From Dugong dugon (taxonomy: Eukaryota > Chordata > Mammalia > Sirenia > Dugongidae): 64,000 nucleotides of DNA. The notes under the pieces were generated by a model. It was given only the letters and a program-made list of their open reading frames with translations. It did no database searches and had not been told where the DNA came from. The stretch covers positions 56,181,128 through 56,245,127 of the forward strand of contig CM057481.1 of the NCBI GenBank assembly GCA_030035585.1, given 5' to 3'. The position numbers and the translations under genes were made by a program. This document shows, piece after piece, positions 44,893 through 56,525 of the stretch. Numbering within the stretch: the stretch's first letter is position 1; each line of letters begins with the position of its first letter.

Positions 44893-45478
44893 TAAAGATG
44901 GTTGTATTCTCTAATGGATCACATGAACCACAGCTTCCACCAGCACAAACCCAGAAGAACTAGACTGTACCCAGCTACCACCACTGACTACTCTGACAGG
45001 GATCACAATAGAGGGTCCCAGGCAGAGCGGGACAAAAAAGCAGAACAAAATTCAAATTCACAAAAAAGACCAGACTTACTTGTCTGACAGTGACTGGAGG
45101 AAGCCACGAGACTATGGCCCCCAGACACCCTGCTAACCCAGAACTGAAGCCACTCTAAGTCCACCTTTCAGCCAAAGATTAGACAGGCCTATAAAACAAT
45201 CACATACATGAGGAATGTGCTTCTTAGTTCAGTCAAGTATATGAGATTAAATGGGCAACACCTGCCCAAAGCAAAGACAAGACGGTAGGAAGGGACAAGA
45301 CAACTGGAAGAATGGACACCGAGAACCCAGGGTAGAAAGGAAAAGGGGGAGACTGCTGACACATTGCGGGGATTGCAACTAATGTCACACAATAATTTGT
45401 GTTCAAAGTTTTTGAATGAAAAACTAATTTGCACTGTCAACTTTCACTGAAAACACAATAAAATTAAGAAAAACAAAA
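44893..45478 (+). mobile_element. L1 3'UTR
   Basis: Same family as 31.7-32.7 kb: 'accaccactgactactctga', 'agaccagacttacttgtctg', 'tgtgcttcttagttcagtca', 'gagattaaatgggcaaca' and 'cactgtcaactttcactgaa', ending in an A-rich tail. More diverged than the copies at 31-32 kb. Confidence 0.85.
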
Positions 45479-45572
45479 AAGATTACAGCCAAGAAAACCT
45501 GGAGCAGTTCTATTCTATAAAACATGGGGTCACCATGAGTTGGAATCAATTTGATGGCAGCTAACAACAACA
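45479..45572 (+). mobile_element. SINE tail joined to an L1 3' end
   Basis: Directly after the L1 A-tail comes 'gattacagccaagaaaacct', 'gagcagttctattctataaa', 'gtcaccatgagttggaatca' and (aac)n, the second half of an AfroSINE without its head. The head is not found upstream of the L1. Confidence 0.8.
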
Positions 45573-46280
45573 ATATTTAAGGTTTGAAGCATTTATATCA
45601 TTTATTGCTATCAATAACAACATCAATAATATCTCTTATGATCAAAATTTTCTAATTAAAAAAATACTAAAGCCACTTATTTATATACTATGGGACATAA
45701 CCCTGAAGAGTGTCTATAGAGAATAAAGTTAGATTTGCAATCTTTCTGTTAATATTTCCATATAAGAAACAATAGTTTATAAAGTGTTTAAGAAATTAAT
45801 CGTCCTCTCTTGTCTCAAAATACTTCTTAATGTTTAACAGGAAAACAGTAATTGTAATACATAAGGCCAATCCATAATTTCCAATTATTCTGCTAAAATT
45901 TTTGACAGGTTAGTTGTAATATTTGCTTGTAGGATTTATATTGGAGTTTCTATTCTTAGTTTCTATGTTCTCGCTCATGTCTCTTCTAAACATAAACATA
46001 TCAACATATCAGAATGAAAGAATATGAGTTTATGGATCAACTAAATACGGAATATTTACTTGTAGTTCTTATGTTATTCTGACTGATGAGAATAAAAACT
46101 GTTTTGTATATAGGAAAAACTATGTGTAACCATAAAAACTATGGCACATTGAGCTAAGTGTATGACCACTTAATTAAAGATCATTCAAAATCCAAAATAG
46201 CTTGAGAGTAATTATATACTTGTACGTAAGTATGAATTTTTCAAAACAAAACAAAACAAAAAAAGATGGGTGTATTCCAT
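45573..46280. other. No recognised feature
   Basis: Strongly AT-rich apparent single-copy sequence. Confidence 0.45.
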
Positions 46281-46282
46281 GA

Positions 46283-46830
46283 ATTCTTTTTTTTTTCAAT
46301 TGTTGTTGCAGCTATTTATTTTTTTAATTTTTTTTATTGTACTTTAGGTGAAGGTTTACAAAACAAATAGTTTCTCATTAAACAGTCAGTACACATATTG
46401 TTTTATGACATTGGTTAACAACCCCACAACATGTCAACACTCTCTCCCTTCTCAACCTTTTTTTTTTTTTTGGCTAAAATATACATAGCCAAAGATACAC
46501 CGTTTCAAAAATTTCTACATGCACAATTCAGTGACATCGATTATGTTCTTCCAGTTGTGCTGCTATTCTCACTTTAGATGAAGGTTTACAGAACAAAATA
46601 GTTTCTCACTAAACAGTTAGTACACATGTTGCCCTATGACAATGGTTAACGACCCCACTACATGTCAACACTATCCTTACTCAACCTTAGGTTCCTTATC
46701 ACCAGCTTTCCTGTCCCCTTCTGCCTTCTAGTCCTTGTCCTTGGACTGCTGTGCCTCATTAGTCCCGTTTTGTTTTATGGGGCTGTCTAATCCCCGGCTG
46801 AATGGTGAACCTCGGAAGTGACTTCACCTC
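46283..46830 (-). mobile_element. Composite of antisense L1 3' ends
   Basis: L1 3'UTR complement text ('tgaaggtttacaaaacaaat', 'catgtcaacactctctccc') at about 46,336-46,458 is repeated at about 46,566-46,680 ('tgaaggtttacagaacaaaa', 'catgtcaacactatcctta') and continues to 46,830. Between them, 46,461-46,565 is a T-tract plus the other 3' end family seen at 13,700 and 55,795 ('caattcagtgacatcgatta'). Confidence 0.8.
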
Positions 46831-46999
46831 CATGAATTCTTAGAGTAGAATTCTAGTTAGTTGCATCCCAAATGAGAGAGTGATTTTGAGCAGGAGAAAC
46901 TTACAACATTAAGGCAAATATCTTCTCAGCCAACTAAAAAGTTGGCCTCAGCAATTTGCCAGAGTACATGTCACTCCATTCTACTTAGAAAGAGCTCTG

Positions 47000-47170
47000 A
47001 AGTTGGAGGAGAAGGTCTGGTTTCAAATTTTAATTCTGGCACTGAGGTGGGTCGTAACCTCTCTGAGACTTAATTTATTCAACTGTAAAAAAAATAAAAG
47101 TTTAATAACCTACTTTTGTCTCAAAGTTGTGGAAAGTTTCAAGTGAGATAAAGTAGATGAAAGGGTTGTA
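47000..47170 (+). mobile_element. MIR SINE
   Basis: 'ggtttcaaattttaattctg', 'gtaacctctctgagacttaa', 'tcaactgtaaaaaaaataaa' and 'caaagttgtggaaagtttca'. Confidence 0.65.
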
Positions 47171-48142
47171 ATGTTAAGAATTCTAGTTTCCTTTGGAAAT
47201 CTTATTCCCCAGTCCATTCAAGACATTTCTGAGGAGAGAGGCTTCCACTAGAATGTTTCTTCAACTTTCCCTAGACTATTTTACCATCTGAGTCAAAGCT
47301 TCCAAGTTGTTTGGAGTTTCCCCAAACAGTCAATTATCAAGGTAAAGTATGGACATCAATATGGCATTCTTAACTTTCTCCATGTCAAAGTAGCTCATAA
47401 AAAAACCATCACACTTGCACATATAGACACACACACCCAACCACATAACACACTACCATCTTCCCTCAGCAGTCTTCCATAAAAGAAAGACATCTGAACA
47501 CAAAAAAGCAGGAAGGACATAATGTTAAAAAAAAAAAAAAAGTCAAATGGAATAAATGTGGCTTTATGGGAAATTCAGTGCATTGTCTTTCTGCCACAGA
47601 CAGTGAAAGTGTCATCCTATGATGTCAACAAATCATATGGAGCCCAATTTCTAACTTCCCACACGTTTGCTAGAGACAAGTTATTCTACTTATTCATTTA
47701 CTTATTTCAGTACCCTCCCATAGGTGTGAGGACAGGGTTTCTAGGTATTGGTATTCTGCTGGTGGAGGCAAAGCTTAGGACCTTCAAAGTATCTTTTTTT
47801 ATGTGTCTACATCCCTAGCCCCTAGACATTACCTGAGATGAAGGCACTAAAGTCAATGTAAGGGGATAGGGAACATGAAGGAAAATTATTTTATAAGTTA
47901 TTTGAAGTTTTTCTGGGTTTAGCAGGTAAAAAAAAGAATTATGGTGGAATTAGAGCATGCATTCATTGAATCTACAGGCTGAATTTAGAGCTAACTTTTT
48001 CCCAGGCCCTCATCCCGACTGCCAGATTCTACTCAATCATCTCCTCAAACAGGTTATTAGGGAGTCTCAATGGCACAATGGCATAAACTCTGTGAGCAAG
48101 CAGGGACATTTAGAGTTTACTCACATATCTCTCCTAGGGATT
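47171..48142. other. No recognised feature
   Basis: Apparent single-copy DNA with a short A-run at 47,526. The 98-codon plus frame at 47,522-47,818 starts in the A-run and has no domain. Confidence 0.45.
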
Positions 48143-48144
48143 TT

Positions 48145-50625
48145 ATGTTGTCGTTGTTGTTAGGTACCGTCGAGTCAGTTCTGACTCATAGTGACTCCAT
48201 GTACAACAGGATGAAACACTGCCCATTCCTGTGCCATCCTCACAATTGTTTTTATGCTTGAGCACATTATTGCAGCCACTGTGTCAATCCGTCTTGTTGA
48301 GGGTCTTCTTCTTTTTCACTGACCCTCTACTTTACCAAGCACGATGTCTTTCTCCAGGGACTGATCCTTCTTGATAACACTTCCAAAGTATGTGAGATGA
48401 AGGCTCATCATCCTTGCTTCTAATGAGAATCCTGGCTGTATTTCTTCCAGGACAGATTTGTTCATGCTACTGGCAGTCCATACTCAATACTCTTAACCAA
48501 CATCATAATTCAAAGGTATCAATTCTTCTTTGGTCTTCCTTATTTATAGTCCAGCTTTCATATGCATATGAGGCGATTGAAAACACCATGGCTTGGGGCA
48601 GGCGCACCTTAGTCCTTAAAGTGACATCTTTGCTTTTTAACACTTTCTAGAGGTCTTTTGCAGCAGACTTGTCCACTGCAATACGTTGTTTGATTTCTTG
48701 ACTGCTTCTTCCATGAGCGTTGATTGTGGATCCAAGTAAAATGAAATCTTTTACAATGTCAATATTTTCTCCAGTTATCATTATGCTGCTTACTGGTCTA
48801 GTTGTGAGGATTTTTGTTTTCTTTATGTTGAGGTGTAACCCATAATGAAGGCTATGGTCTTTGATCTTCATCAGTAAGTGCTTCAAGCCCTCTTTACTTT
48901 CAGCAAGCAAGGTTGTGTCATCTGCATAATGCAGATTGTTAATGAGTCTTCCTCCTATCCTGATGCTGCGTTCTTCTTCATATGGTCCAGCTTCTCAGAT
49001 TATTTGCTCAGAATATAGATCGAAAAAGTATGGTGAAAGCATACAACCCTGACACACACCTTTCCTGACTTTAAACCATGCAGTATCCTCTTGTTCTATT
49101 TGAGTGACTGCCTGTTGGTCTATGTGCAGGTTCTGCATGAGCACAATTAAGTGTTCTGGAATTCCCATTCTTTGCGATGTTATCCATCATTTGTTGTGAT
49201 CCACACAGTCGAATGCATTTGCATAGTCAATAAAGCACAGGTAAACGTCTTTCTGGTATGCTCTGCTTTCAGCCATGTTCTATCAGACATCAGCAATGAT
49301 GTCCCTGGTTCCATGTCCTCTTCTGAATCCAGCCTGAATTTCTGGCAATTCCTTGTTGATGTACTGCTGCAATCACTTTTGCATGATCTTCAGCAAAATT
49401 TTACTTGGGTGTGATATTAATGATATTGTTCAATAATTTCCACATTCAATTGGATCACCTTTCTTTGGAATGGGTAGAAATATGGATCTCTTCCAGTCAG
49501 TTTGCTGTGTAGCTGTCTTCCAAAGTTCTTGGCATAGACGAGTGAGTGCTTCCAGTGCTGCATTTTTTTTGGAAACATCTTAATTGGTATTCTGTCAATT
49601 CCTGGAGCCTTGTTTTTCACCAGTACCTTCAGCGCAGCGTGGACTTCTTCCTTCAGTATCATCAGTTCTTGATCATATGCTACCTCCTAAAATGGTTGAA
49701 CATTGACCAATGCTTTTTTGGTACAGTGACCCGATGTATTTCTTCCATCTTCTTTTGATGCTTCCTGCATTGTTTAATATTTTCTCTGTAAAATCCTTCA
49801 ATATTGCAACTTGAGGCTGAATTTTTTCTTCGGTTCTTTCAGCTTGAGAAATGCCAAGTGTGTTCTTTCCTTTTGGTTTTCTATATCCAGGTCTTTGTAC
49901 ATTTCATTATAATACTTTATTTTGTCTTCTCAAGCTGCCCTTTGAAATCTTCTGTTCAGCTCCTTGACTTCATCATTTCTTCCTTTCACTTTAGCTACTC
50001 TACATTCAAGAACAAATTTCAGAGTCCCTTCTGACATCCATTTTGGTCTTTTATTTCTGTCTGTCTTTTTAATGACCTCTTGCTTCCTTCATGTAAGATG
50101 TCCTTGATGTCATTCCACAGCTCATCTGGTCTTCAGTCATTAGTATTCAATGTGTCAAATCTATTCTTGAGATGGTCTCTAAATTCAGGTGGGATATACT
50201 CAAAGTCGTACTTGACTCTTGCGAATTTGTTCTAATTTTCTTCAACTTCAACTTGCACATGAGCAATTGATAGCCCCTGGCCTTGTTCCAACTGATGATA
50301 TTAAGCTTTTCCATCATCTCTTTCCACAGATAGAGTTGATATGATTCCTGTGTATTCTATCTGGTGAGGTCCACATGTCACTGTTCATGTTGTTGAAAAA
50401 AGGTGTTTGCAATGAAGAAGTCTTTGGTCTTGCAAAATTTTGTCATGCGATCTCTGACATTGTTCCTATCACCAAGGCCATATTTTCCAACCTCCAATCC
50501 TTCTTCTTTGTTTCCAACTATCACATTCCAATTGCCAGTAATTATCAATGCATTCTGATTGCATGTTTGATCAATTTCAGACTGCAGAAGTTGGTACAGT
50601 TATGTTAAATGCAGAAGAGTTTGAA
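48145..50625 (-). mobile_element. RTE (BovB-like) LINE, 5'-truncated, about 2.5 kb
   Basis: The largest element here. On the minus strand it runs from the end of the endonuclease domain through RT to the 3' tail, which on the plus strand reads 'gtcgttgttgttaggtaccg' and 'gtcagttctgactcatagtg'. Elements of this class are about 3.2 kb, so about 0.7 kb of 5' sequence is missing. Its tail equals the 3' tail of the AfroSINEs, consistent with the RTE machinery moving them. Confidence 0.9.
48650..50610 (-). pseudogene. RTE ORF2 remnant (endonuclease end plus reverse transcriptase)
   Basis: Minus-strand pieces keep RT motifs. 'NKAPGIDRIPIKMF' lies in the 49,417-49,662 frame. The catalytic YADD box is readable at 48,917-48,928, followed by 'LLAESKEGLKHLLMKIKDH' and 'GLHLNIKKTKIL'. 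Endonuclease-domain text around 50,350-50,620 includes 'TKFCKTKDFF'. Stops and frameshifts separate the pieces (for instance before the 87-codon piece at 48,647-48,910), so the copy is dead. Confidence 0.85.
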
Positions 50626-50629
50626 TGTC

Positions 50630-51037
50630 CAGGTATCTACATACAAACTTTTCTTTTGTTCCTTCCTTCAGGGATTCTCAAACTTTGATGAGCATATAAA
50701 TACAGAGCTGCACACAGAAAATCATGGATCTGAAATTTGCGTGTAATTCGCAAGCTTTTGGGAAATAATTTGTACAAATTTTTGACCAGCCATAATTTCT
50801 ACTTTATAAACTGACTTAACTTCTATCCTTTCTCTTCCAACCAAATGATGGATCCACACAATGAATCACTGGACTAAACACAATAGGACTTGGAATTTCA
50901 CTGGCAAGTAGCGGAACTATCAACCCTGTGCTTAGGTGATCCAGCAAATTCAGGAGGAAAATACTGAGTCACTGTTGAAGAATTTGCACAGAAACTGAAA
51001 AAGAACCACTAGTTTGTACTTGTAGGTATATAAGGTA
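50630..51037. other. Mostly unassigned; possible MER5 remnant
   Basis: 'ggattctcaaactttgatga' at about 50,670 and the next 100 bp may be a diverged MER5-type element. The rest is unassigned. Confidence 0.4.
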
Positions 51038-51276
51038 CCTGGTGCTGTGAATTGGCATCAACTCAATGGCAATGTGTTTGTTTTTTTTGTTTTGTTTTAA
51101 GGAGCCTGGGTGGTGCAAGCAGTTTGCGACCAGATTTGAACCTAATCAGTGGCTCCAAGGAAGAAAAGACCTTGAGATGTCTTTCTGTGAAGATTACAGA
51201 CAAGACGGAGCAGTTCTACTTAGTAACACATAGAATCGTCATGAGTTGGAGGCTGACTTGATGGCAACTAACAACA
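51038..51276 (+). mobile_element. AfroSINE tail followed by a diverged AfroSINE
   Basis: 51,038-51,098: a lone tail 'ggtgctgtgaattggcatca' with T tract. 51,099-51,276: 'aaggagcctgggtggtgcaa', 'gagatgtctttctgtgaaga', 'gagcagttctacttagtaac' and 'tcatgagttggaggctgact' ending in (aac)n. Confidence 0.75.
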
Positions 51277-51284
51277 ACACTAGC

Positions 51285-51692
51285 CAACTATGGCTATGGA
51301 AAATGCTGTGTAACAAATCACCCCAAGCTCAGCAGCTTAAAATGACCAACATTTATTCTCATGCACTTGGGTCAGTGAGTCAGTTGATCTAGGTTAGCAT
51401 AATCTGGGCAACTCTGTTTCTGGCGGCTGGTCAGCTGGGCTTGGCTCTAGGCTTTGGGTTGAGGTCCATCTGTTCTGTGGCGCAGGCTGAGGTGTAGCAG
51501 CTACCCGGAACATGCTCTTTTCATGCCACAGGGCAAGCCCAATTGTGAAAGAACAATTCAAATTTATGCTTGTATAATATTTGCTAACTTCTCATTGGTC
51601 AAAACAGGTCACATGGCCAAGCACAAAGTCAAGGGCTGAGAAAACACATTCCAACTACCACGAGGCCATGGTAGAGGCATGATGTATAATTC
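51285..51692 (-). mobile_element. MLT1-like LTR, antisense
   Basis: 'tgtgtaacaaatcaccccaa', 'gcttaaaatgaccaacattt', 'ggtcagctgggcttggctct', 'ttgaggtccatctgttctgt' and 'tctcattggtcaaaacaggt'. Plan as at 12,963-13,450. Confidence 0.6.
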
Positions 51693-52044
51693 TACGTCAG
51701 AGAGGTAAAGAATGAGGACCAACAATTTATTCTACTCCAGGTGAGAAATTCCAGATGCACAATGGGAGGAAGGGTTTTGGAGGATAAAAGAATGAACCTC
51801 TGCTTGATGAGTTAAATTCTCCTCCAGGCTGCTAAGTCAGCACCCTTTCTCAAGGTAGTGACTTGATTTTTTTTCCTATTAACTTTTACATATGTTGACT
51901 GATCTGGGCTCTGATGGTTAGGACTGATTTCCCCAGAGCCAACATATAGCACATGGAGGAATGCAGAAAATAGTTCACCACTCAAACTGTGGAAAACCCA
52001 ACGCTTTTTAATTTATGTGATTTAATTCCTATCTCCAAAATAGA
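51693..52044. other. No recognised feature
   Basis: Apparent single-copy DNA. Confidence 0.4.
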
Positions 52045-52225
52045 GCACAGGTAACCTGAGACAAGTTATTTAACCTCTCGACACCTCCATTTCTTCATTG
52101 ACAAAATAAGTCTAACAATAGTACCTACTTCATAGGATTACTGAGAGGAAATAATGAGATAATGCAAGTGAAGCACTTATTACAATAATTTCTCAATAAA
52201 TGCTTTTCTTGTCATTATTATTAGA
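52045..52225 (+). mobile_element. MIR SINE
   Basis: 'aacctgagacaagttattta', 'acctctcgacacctccattt', 'gtacctacttcataggatta', 'gataatgcaagtgaagcact' and 'tctcaataaatgct'. Confidence 0.8.
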
Positions 52226-53694
52226 AAAACTCTTAGTAAGTATATCCTGAAGTTGGACAAAGTAGGATGCCTGGGAGCATGTCATACCAAGGTCTTCTCA
52301 AGATGACTAAGAAGAGGAAATATTTGAATGGTACTTTTAGGTGATACTGCCTGACACTAGAGTACAAAGGATGTCAAAATACAAGGACTTAGTTCAATGT
52401 GGCTGTAAAACTCAGCAGCTCCCCATGTGTGCATTGCATTTCCTTTGTACATGTTGGTCTCATGGTCATTTCTGGAAACATTTGCTGAACATGCTGTCAG
52501 GTTTTTACTGAAAGAACAAAGCAGCATCTGGAAGCACTGTTCCCAGGACCTCTCAACTTGGTACTCTATTTTGAGCTGCCATTAGAGCTTTGTGATGTGT
52601 TCATTAGTCTGAATTTGTAAGATGCACCATTCCAGGAAATCTTTTAGTAAGTCATCAACCTGTCTGGACATAGTGACTTAGGACACAGACAGGTGTTTCT
52701 CAGGAAACATCAGAGCTTTCTTTGTCTTTGCAAAATTTTGATCAAACTCTAGGCTGGATTTCGTGCACCGACAATATCACAGTATATGTGGTATTATCCC
52801 AATAACAATTATTGCAATTTGAAATAATCAGGAGTCCAGTGACACTATTAATTATAGAGGATCTCAAAAGGAATGTCACAATATTGCTGATGAGCCATGA
52901 ATCCTCCACGTTTGCCCTCAAATTTTGATCAATGCATATAATTAATTCCTGTTACAATTGAGGGTACATATTATTATAATGATTTCTGTCAGATATAAGG
53001 TTGTGCTGAGTGAAACTTATGATACCCTGTGGAGTAAAGAGAACCTGCGGACAGTAGAAAAGGCTAATCATGATGTCAAGTCAGCATCAAGGAAGAAGCC
53101 TGGATTTCTTAGAATGCTCAAAAACTTAGCCTTGTGGGTATATTAGAGAGCTTAGGGAAGTAAACTGTTCTAAACATTTTGCATTGAATCGAAGGACAAT
53201 CAACCAAGAGTATGAAAACTATGGTTACTTTGGTAGACACTGTGAAGCATTATCCTATTGTAAGAGAATCATACAGTAATTATTACAGATTTGTTTGTTG
53301 TTGCTTTCAATTTCTTGTTTTAATGTATGCCCAAAATGTCTGGTATTTTAAAGGTTGAGAATCACTAACTTAGCACCACAAAACCTTAGTCTTCAAAGGC
53401 TGTAGGGAGAGATTATTACTTACCTAGCGAATGGGTATCTAGGATCTTTGTCTTCATTCTAGGTCCTTAGGAGGGCTTTGGGATTTGGGTAAGCACGAAA
53501 ATATCTGAAAAATGATAATTTTGGAACTTCTTTATATTAAAAAGTTGGGGGAAGTGATGACAGGATATCGTATGCTCTGAAAATAAAAAAATTATATGTA
53601 CCTAAAAAAATTGCTGCATGCAAGACTTTTAAGGGGCAGTGGCCCTAGTGACTGAATAAATATTTGTTAAATAGACACACAAATAAACAAACAA
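52226..53694. other. Apparent single-copy DNA
   Basis: No repeat recognised. The stretch 52,770-52,960 is low in repeats and rich in ATTA/AATT words. The 62-codon frame at 52,958-53,146 has no known motif. Confidence 0.4.
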
Positions 53695-53900
53695 GTCAGT
53701 CAATGCATGAATAACCTGTACCACATATTATGGATTTACTATGTGTCACACATGTTTATGATCCCATTTAAGGAGGCAGGTATAATTATTTCCATTTTAA
53801 AGTTAAGAATTTTAAGTCTAGAAGTTAAATAACTAGCCCAATGTAGCAAGTAAATGGTAGTTCAAGGATTTGAACTCAGAACTATCGAATCCCCAAAGTC
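53695..53900 (-). mobile_element. MIR SINE, antisense
   Basis: 'atggatttactatgtgtcac', 'catttaaggaggcaggtata', 'ccattttaaagttaagaatt' and 'ggatttgaactcagaactat'. Confidence 0.7.
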
Positions 53901-53937
53901 CATACTCTCAAGCAATGATGCGTTAGATAAAAAGTTT

Positions 53938-55398
53938 AGGTGTGAAAAGAAGAACAAAGTAGAAAGACTCACACTTCTGGATTTCAAAATGTACTATAAA
54001 GCTACAGTAATCAAAACAGTGTGGTACTGGTATAAGGATAGATATACAGAACAATGGAATAGATTTGATAGTCCAGAAATAAACCCACATATCAGCCACC
54101 AATTTATTTTCAATAAGGGTGCCAAGTCCATTCAATGGGAAAAGAATAGTCTATTCAACAATTGGTGCTGGGGTAATTGGATCTCCACACGCAGAAAAGG
54201 AAGTTGTACCCATACCTTACACCCTATATGAAAATTAAGTCAAAATGGATCAATGACCTAGACATAAGAACTAAAATCATAAAACTCTTAAAAGATAACA
54301 TAGGAGTAAAGCTTCAAGACCTTGTTTCTGACAATGGATTCTTAGCTATGACACCAAAAGCAAGAGAAACAGAAGATAAAGTAGATAAACTGGATTTCAT
54401 CAAGAGGAAATATTTTTGTGAAGAAACAACCTATAGGAGAAAATATTTTTGAACTGTATATCTGATAAGAGTTCAATATCCAGACTATATAAAGAACTCC
54501 TACAACCCAATTAAAAAAACAATCAATTTAAAAATGGGCAAAGGACTTGAATAGGCATTTCTCCTGATAAGATATACAAATGTCTAATAAGCATATGAAA
54601 AGATACTTAGAGTCATTAGGCATCAGGGAAATGCAAATCAAAACTACAATAAGATGCCACTCACGCTCACTGGAATGGCCATATTCAGAAAAATGAAGTT
54701 TAACAAGTGTTGGGTGGGGATGTAGAGAAATTGAAGCAGTCGTACATGGCTGGTGGGAATGTAAAATGGTGCAGTCATTGTGGAAAACAATTTGGTAGTT
54801 CCTCAAAAAGCTAAACAAAGAATCGCCACATGACCCAGCAATTCCACTCCTAGGTTTATACCTAAAAGAATTGAAAATAGAGACTCATATAGATACTTGT
54901 ATCCCAGTGTTCATTGCAGTACTATTCACAATAGCCAAAAAGTGGAAACAACCCAAATGTCCAACAGCAGATGAATGGATAAACAAAATGTGGTATATGC
55001 ATATAATGGAATATTATTCAGCCATAAAGAGAAATGACGTCCTGATACATGCCACCATGTGGAAGAACTGTGAACACATTATGTTGAGTAAAACGAGTCA
55101 GATACAAAATGACAAATATTATACGGTCCCACTTATATGAAATATCTAGAATAGGCAAATACACAGAGACCAAAGTTTATTAGTGGTTACCAGGGGTGGG
55201 CAGGAGGGGAAATGGCAAGTTATTGCTTAAGGCGTACTGAGTTTCTGTTTGGAGTGATGAAAACTTTTGAAAATAGTGGTGATAGTTGCACAACATGGGG
55301 AAATAATTCATGTCACTGAATTGTACACTTAAAAAAAGCTAAAATGGCAATATATGTATGTGTATATATCACAATAAAAGTATATAAATAAAAAAAGT
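53938..55398 (+). mobile_element. L1 LINE 3' portion (L1M-like)
   Basis: ORF2 C-terminal region, 3'UTR ('gcaaatacacagagaccaaa', 'gaaaacttttgaaaatagtg', 'actgaattgtacacttaaa') and an end 'atcacaataaaagtatataa'. Its 3'UTR differs from the 31-32 kb family and fits older mammalian L1. Confidence 0.9.
53940..55140 (+). pseudogene. L1 ORF2 C-terminal remnant
   Basis: Piece 1 (to 54,231) includes 'LLDFKMYYKATVIKTVWYW' and 'FIFNKGAKSIQWEK'. Piece 2 (54,177-54,452), shifted by frame, includes 'KSKWINDLDIRTKIIK'. Piece 3 (54,871-55,140) includes 'FTIAKKWKQPKCPTADEWI' and 'MEYYSAIKRNDVL', the hallmark end of L1 ORF2. Frameshifts and stops between pieces make it inactive, and the RT core is absent. Confidence 0.9.
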
Positions 55399-55439
55399 TA
55401 CAGGTATATTCATTATACATCCATGTTTAATCTTTTAAA

Positions 55440-56525
55440 AGGTTAAAGCAGTTCACATCCTTCTCCTACTAGACAAAGAATAATAAAATCTTTATTCAGA
55501 GAATAAAATCCAAACTCCTGACTAGGTCTGAGAAGGCCTCACATGATCTGGCCCTTGCCCACCTCTGGGTCTTCATCTTTTTCTCATTGGATTCTTTCTG
55601 TTATTCCAACCAAACAAGCTTGTTCCTCTCTCAGAGGCTTGCATTTGCCATTCCATCTGTTTGGAATATTCTTTCCTAAAAATCTTTTCAGAGCTCTGCA
55701 CAAATGCCACTTCTCAGAAAGGCACTCTATGACCACTCTGTCTAATATAGTATGCTTTATTACCATACTTAATTTATTTATTATTTTAATTTATTTTATT
55801 TTTGTTGTTGTTGTTTAGAGTATACACAGCAGAATATATACTAATTCAACACTTACTACATGTACAATTCAGCGGCACTGATTACTTTCTTTGAGTTGTG
55901 CAACCGTTCTCGCCCTCCTTTTCTGAATTTTTCCTCCCCCATTAACATAAACTCACTCCCCGCTAAAGTTCCTATCTAATCTCTCAAGTTGCTGTTGTCG
56001 ATTTGATCCCATATTGATAGTTCTTAAAAGAATACAATGCTCAAGGTAGACATTCTTTACTAGTCAAACTATATTACTGTTTGGTTTTAAGAAGACTTCA
56101 GGGGATATTTTTGGTTTAAGGTTTAAAGATTAACTCAGGGCAATAGATTCAGGGGTTCATCCAGCCTCCATGGCTCCAGATAGGCTGGATTCCATGAAAT
56201 TCTTAAATTCTGTTTTGTTTTTTCCCCCTTTTGATCAGGATTCTGCTATAGAATCTTTGATCAAAACGTTCAGTAATGGTAGCTAGGCATTCTGGCCTCA
56301 TGGCAAAGGAGGCAGTTGTTCATGGGGGCAGGTAACCTTACCTTACTTTACCGTATTGTCTCATTTGCTCTCTGAAATTAGGCATTTTTCATTGACTTGT
56401 TTATTGTCTTTCACCCTCAGTTCCAGAGATTCCCTCAGTATTATCACTGTAGTTCTAGTGCCTAAAACAAGGCCTGAGAGATAATAAGTGCTCAATTAAT
56501 ACTTATTCAATGAATGAATAAATTC
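55440..56525 (+). mobile_element. L2 LINE 3' end split by an antisense L1 piece
   Basis: Left part 55,490-about 55,785: 'taaaatccaaactcctgact', 'cctcacatgatctggccctt', 'tttggaatattctttcct' and 'gaaaggcactctatgaccac'. Right part about 56,331-56,525: 'cttgtttattgtctttcacc', 'cctaaaacaaggcctgagag', 'agtgctcaattaatacttat' and 'tcaatgaatgaataaa'. Confidence 0.82.
55795..56330 (-). mobile_element. L1 3'UTR, antisense, inside L2
   Basis: T/TTG-rich start then 'gagtatacacagcagaatat', 'acaattcagcggcactgatt', 'gtgcaaccgttctcgccctc', 'gctgttgtcgatttgatccc', 'ccagcctccatggctccaga' and 'gcattctggcctcatggc'. Same family as 13,700-13,985. Flanks 'ttaccatactta' and 'ttaccttacttta' may be an imperfect TSD. 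Confidence 0.7.

Noticed and set aside
48647-48910. 87-codon minus-strand frame as a host gene
   Set aside because: It carries RTE reverse-transcriptase text directly after the YADD box, so it is a transposon relic.
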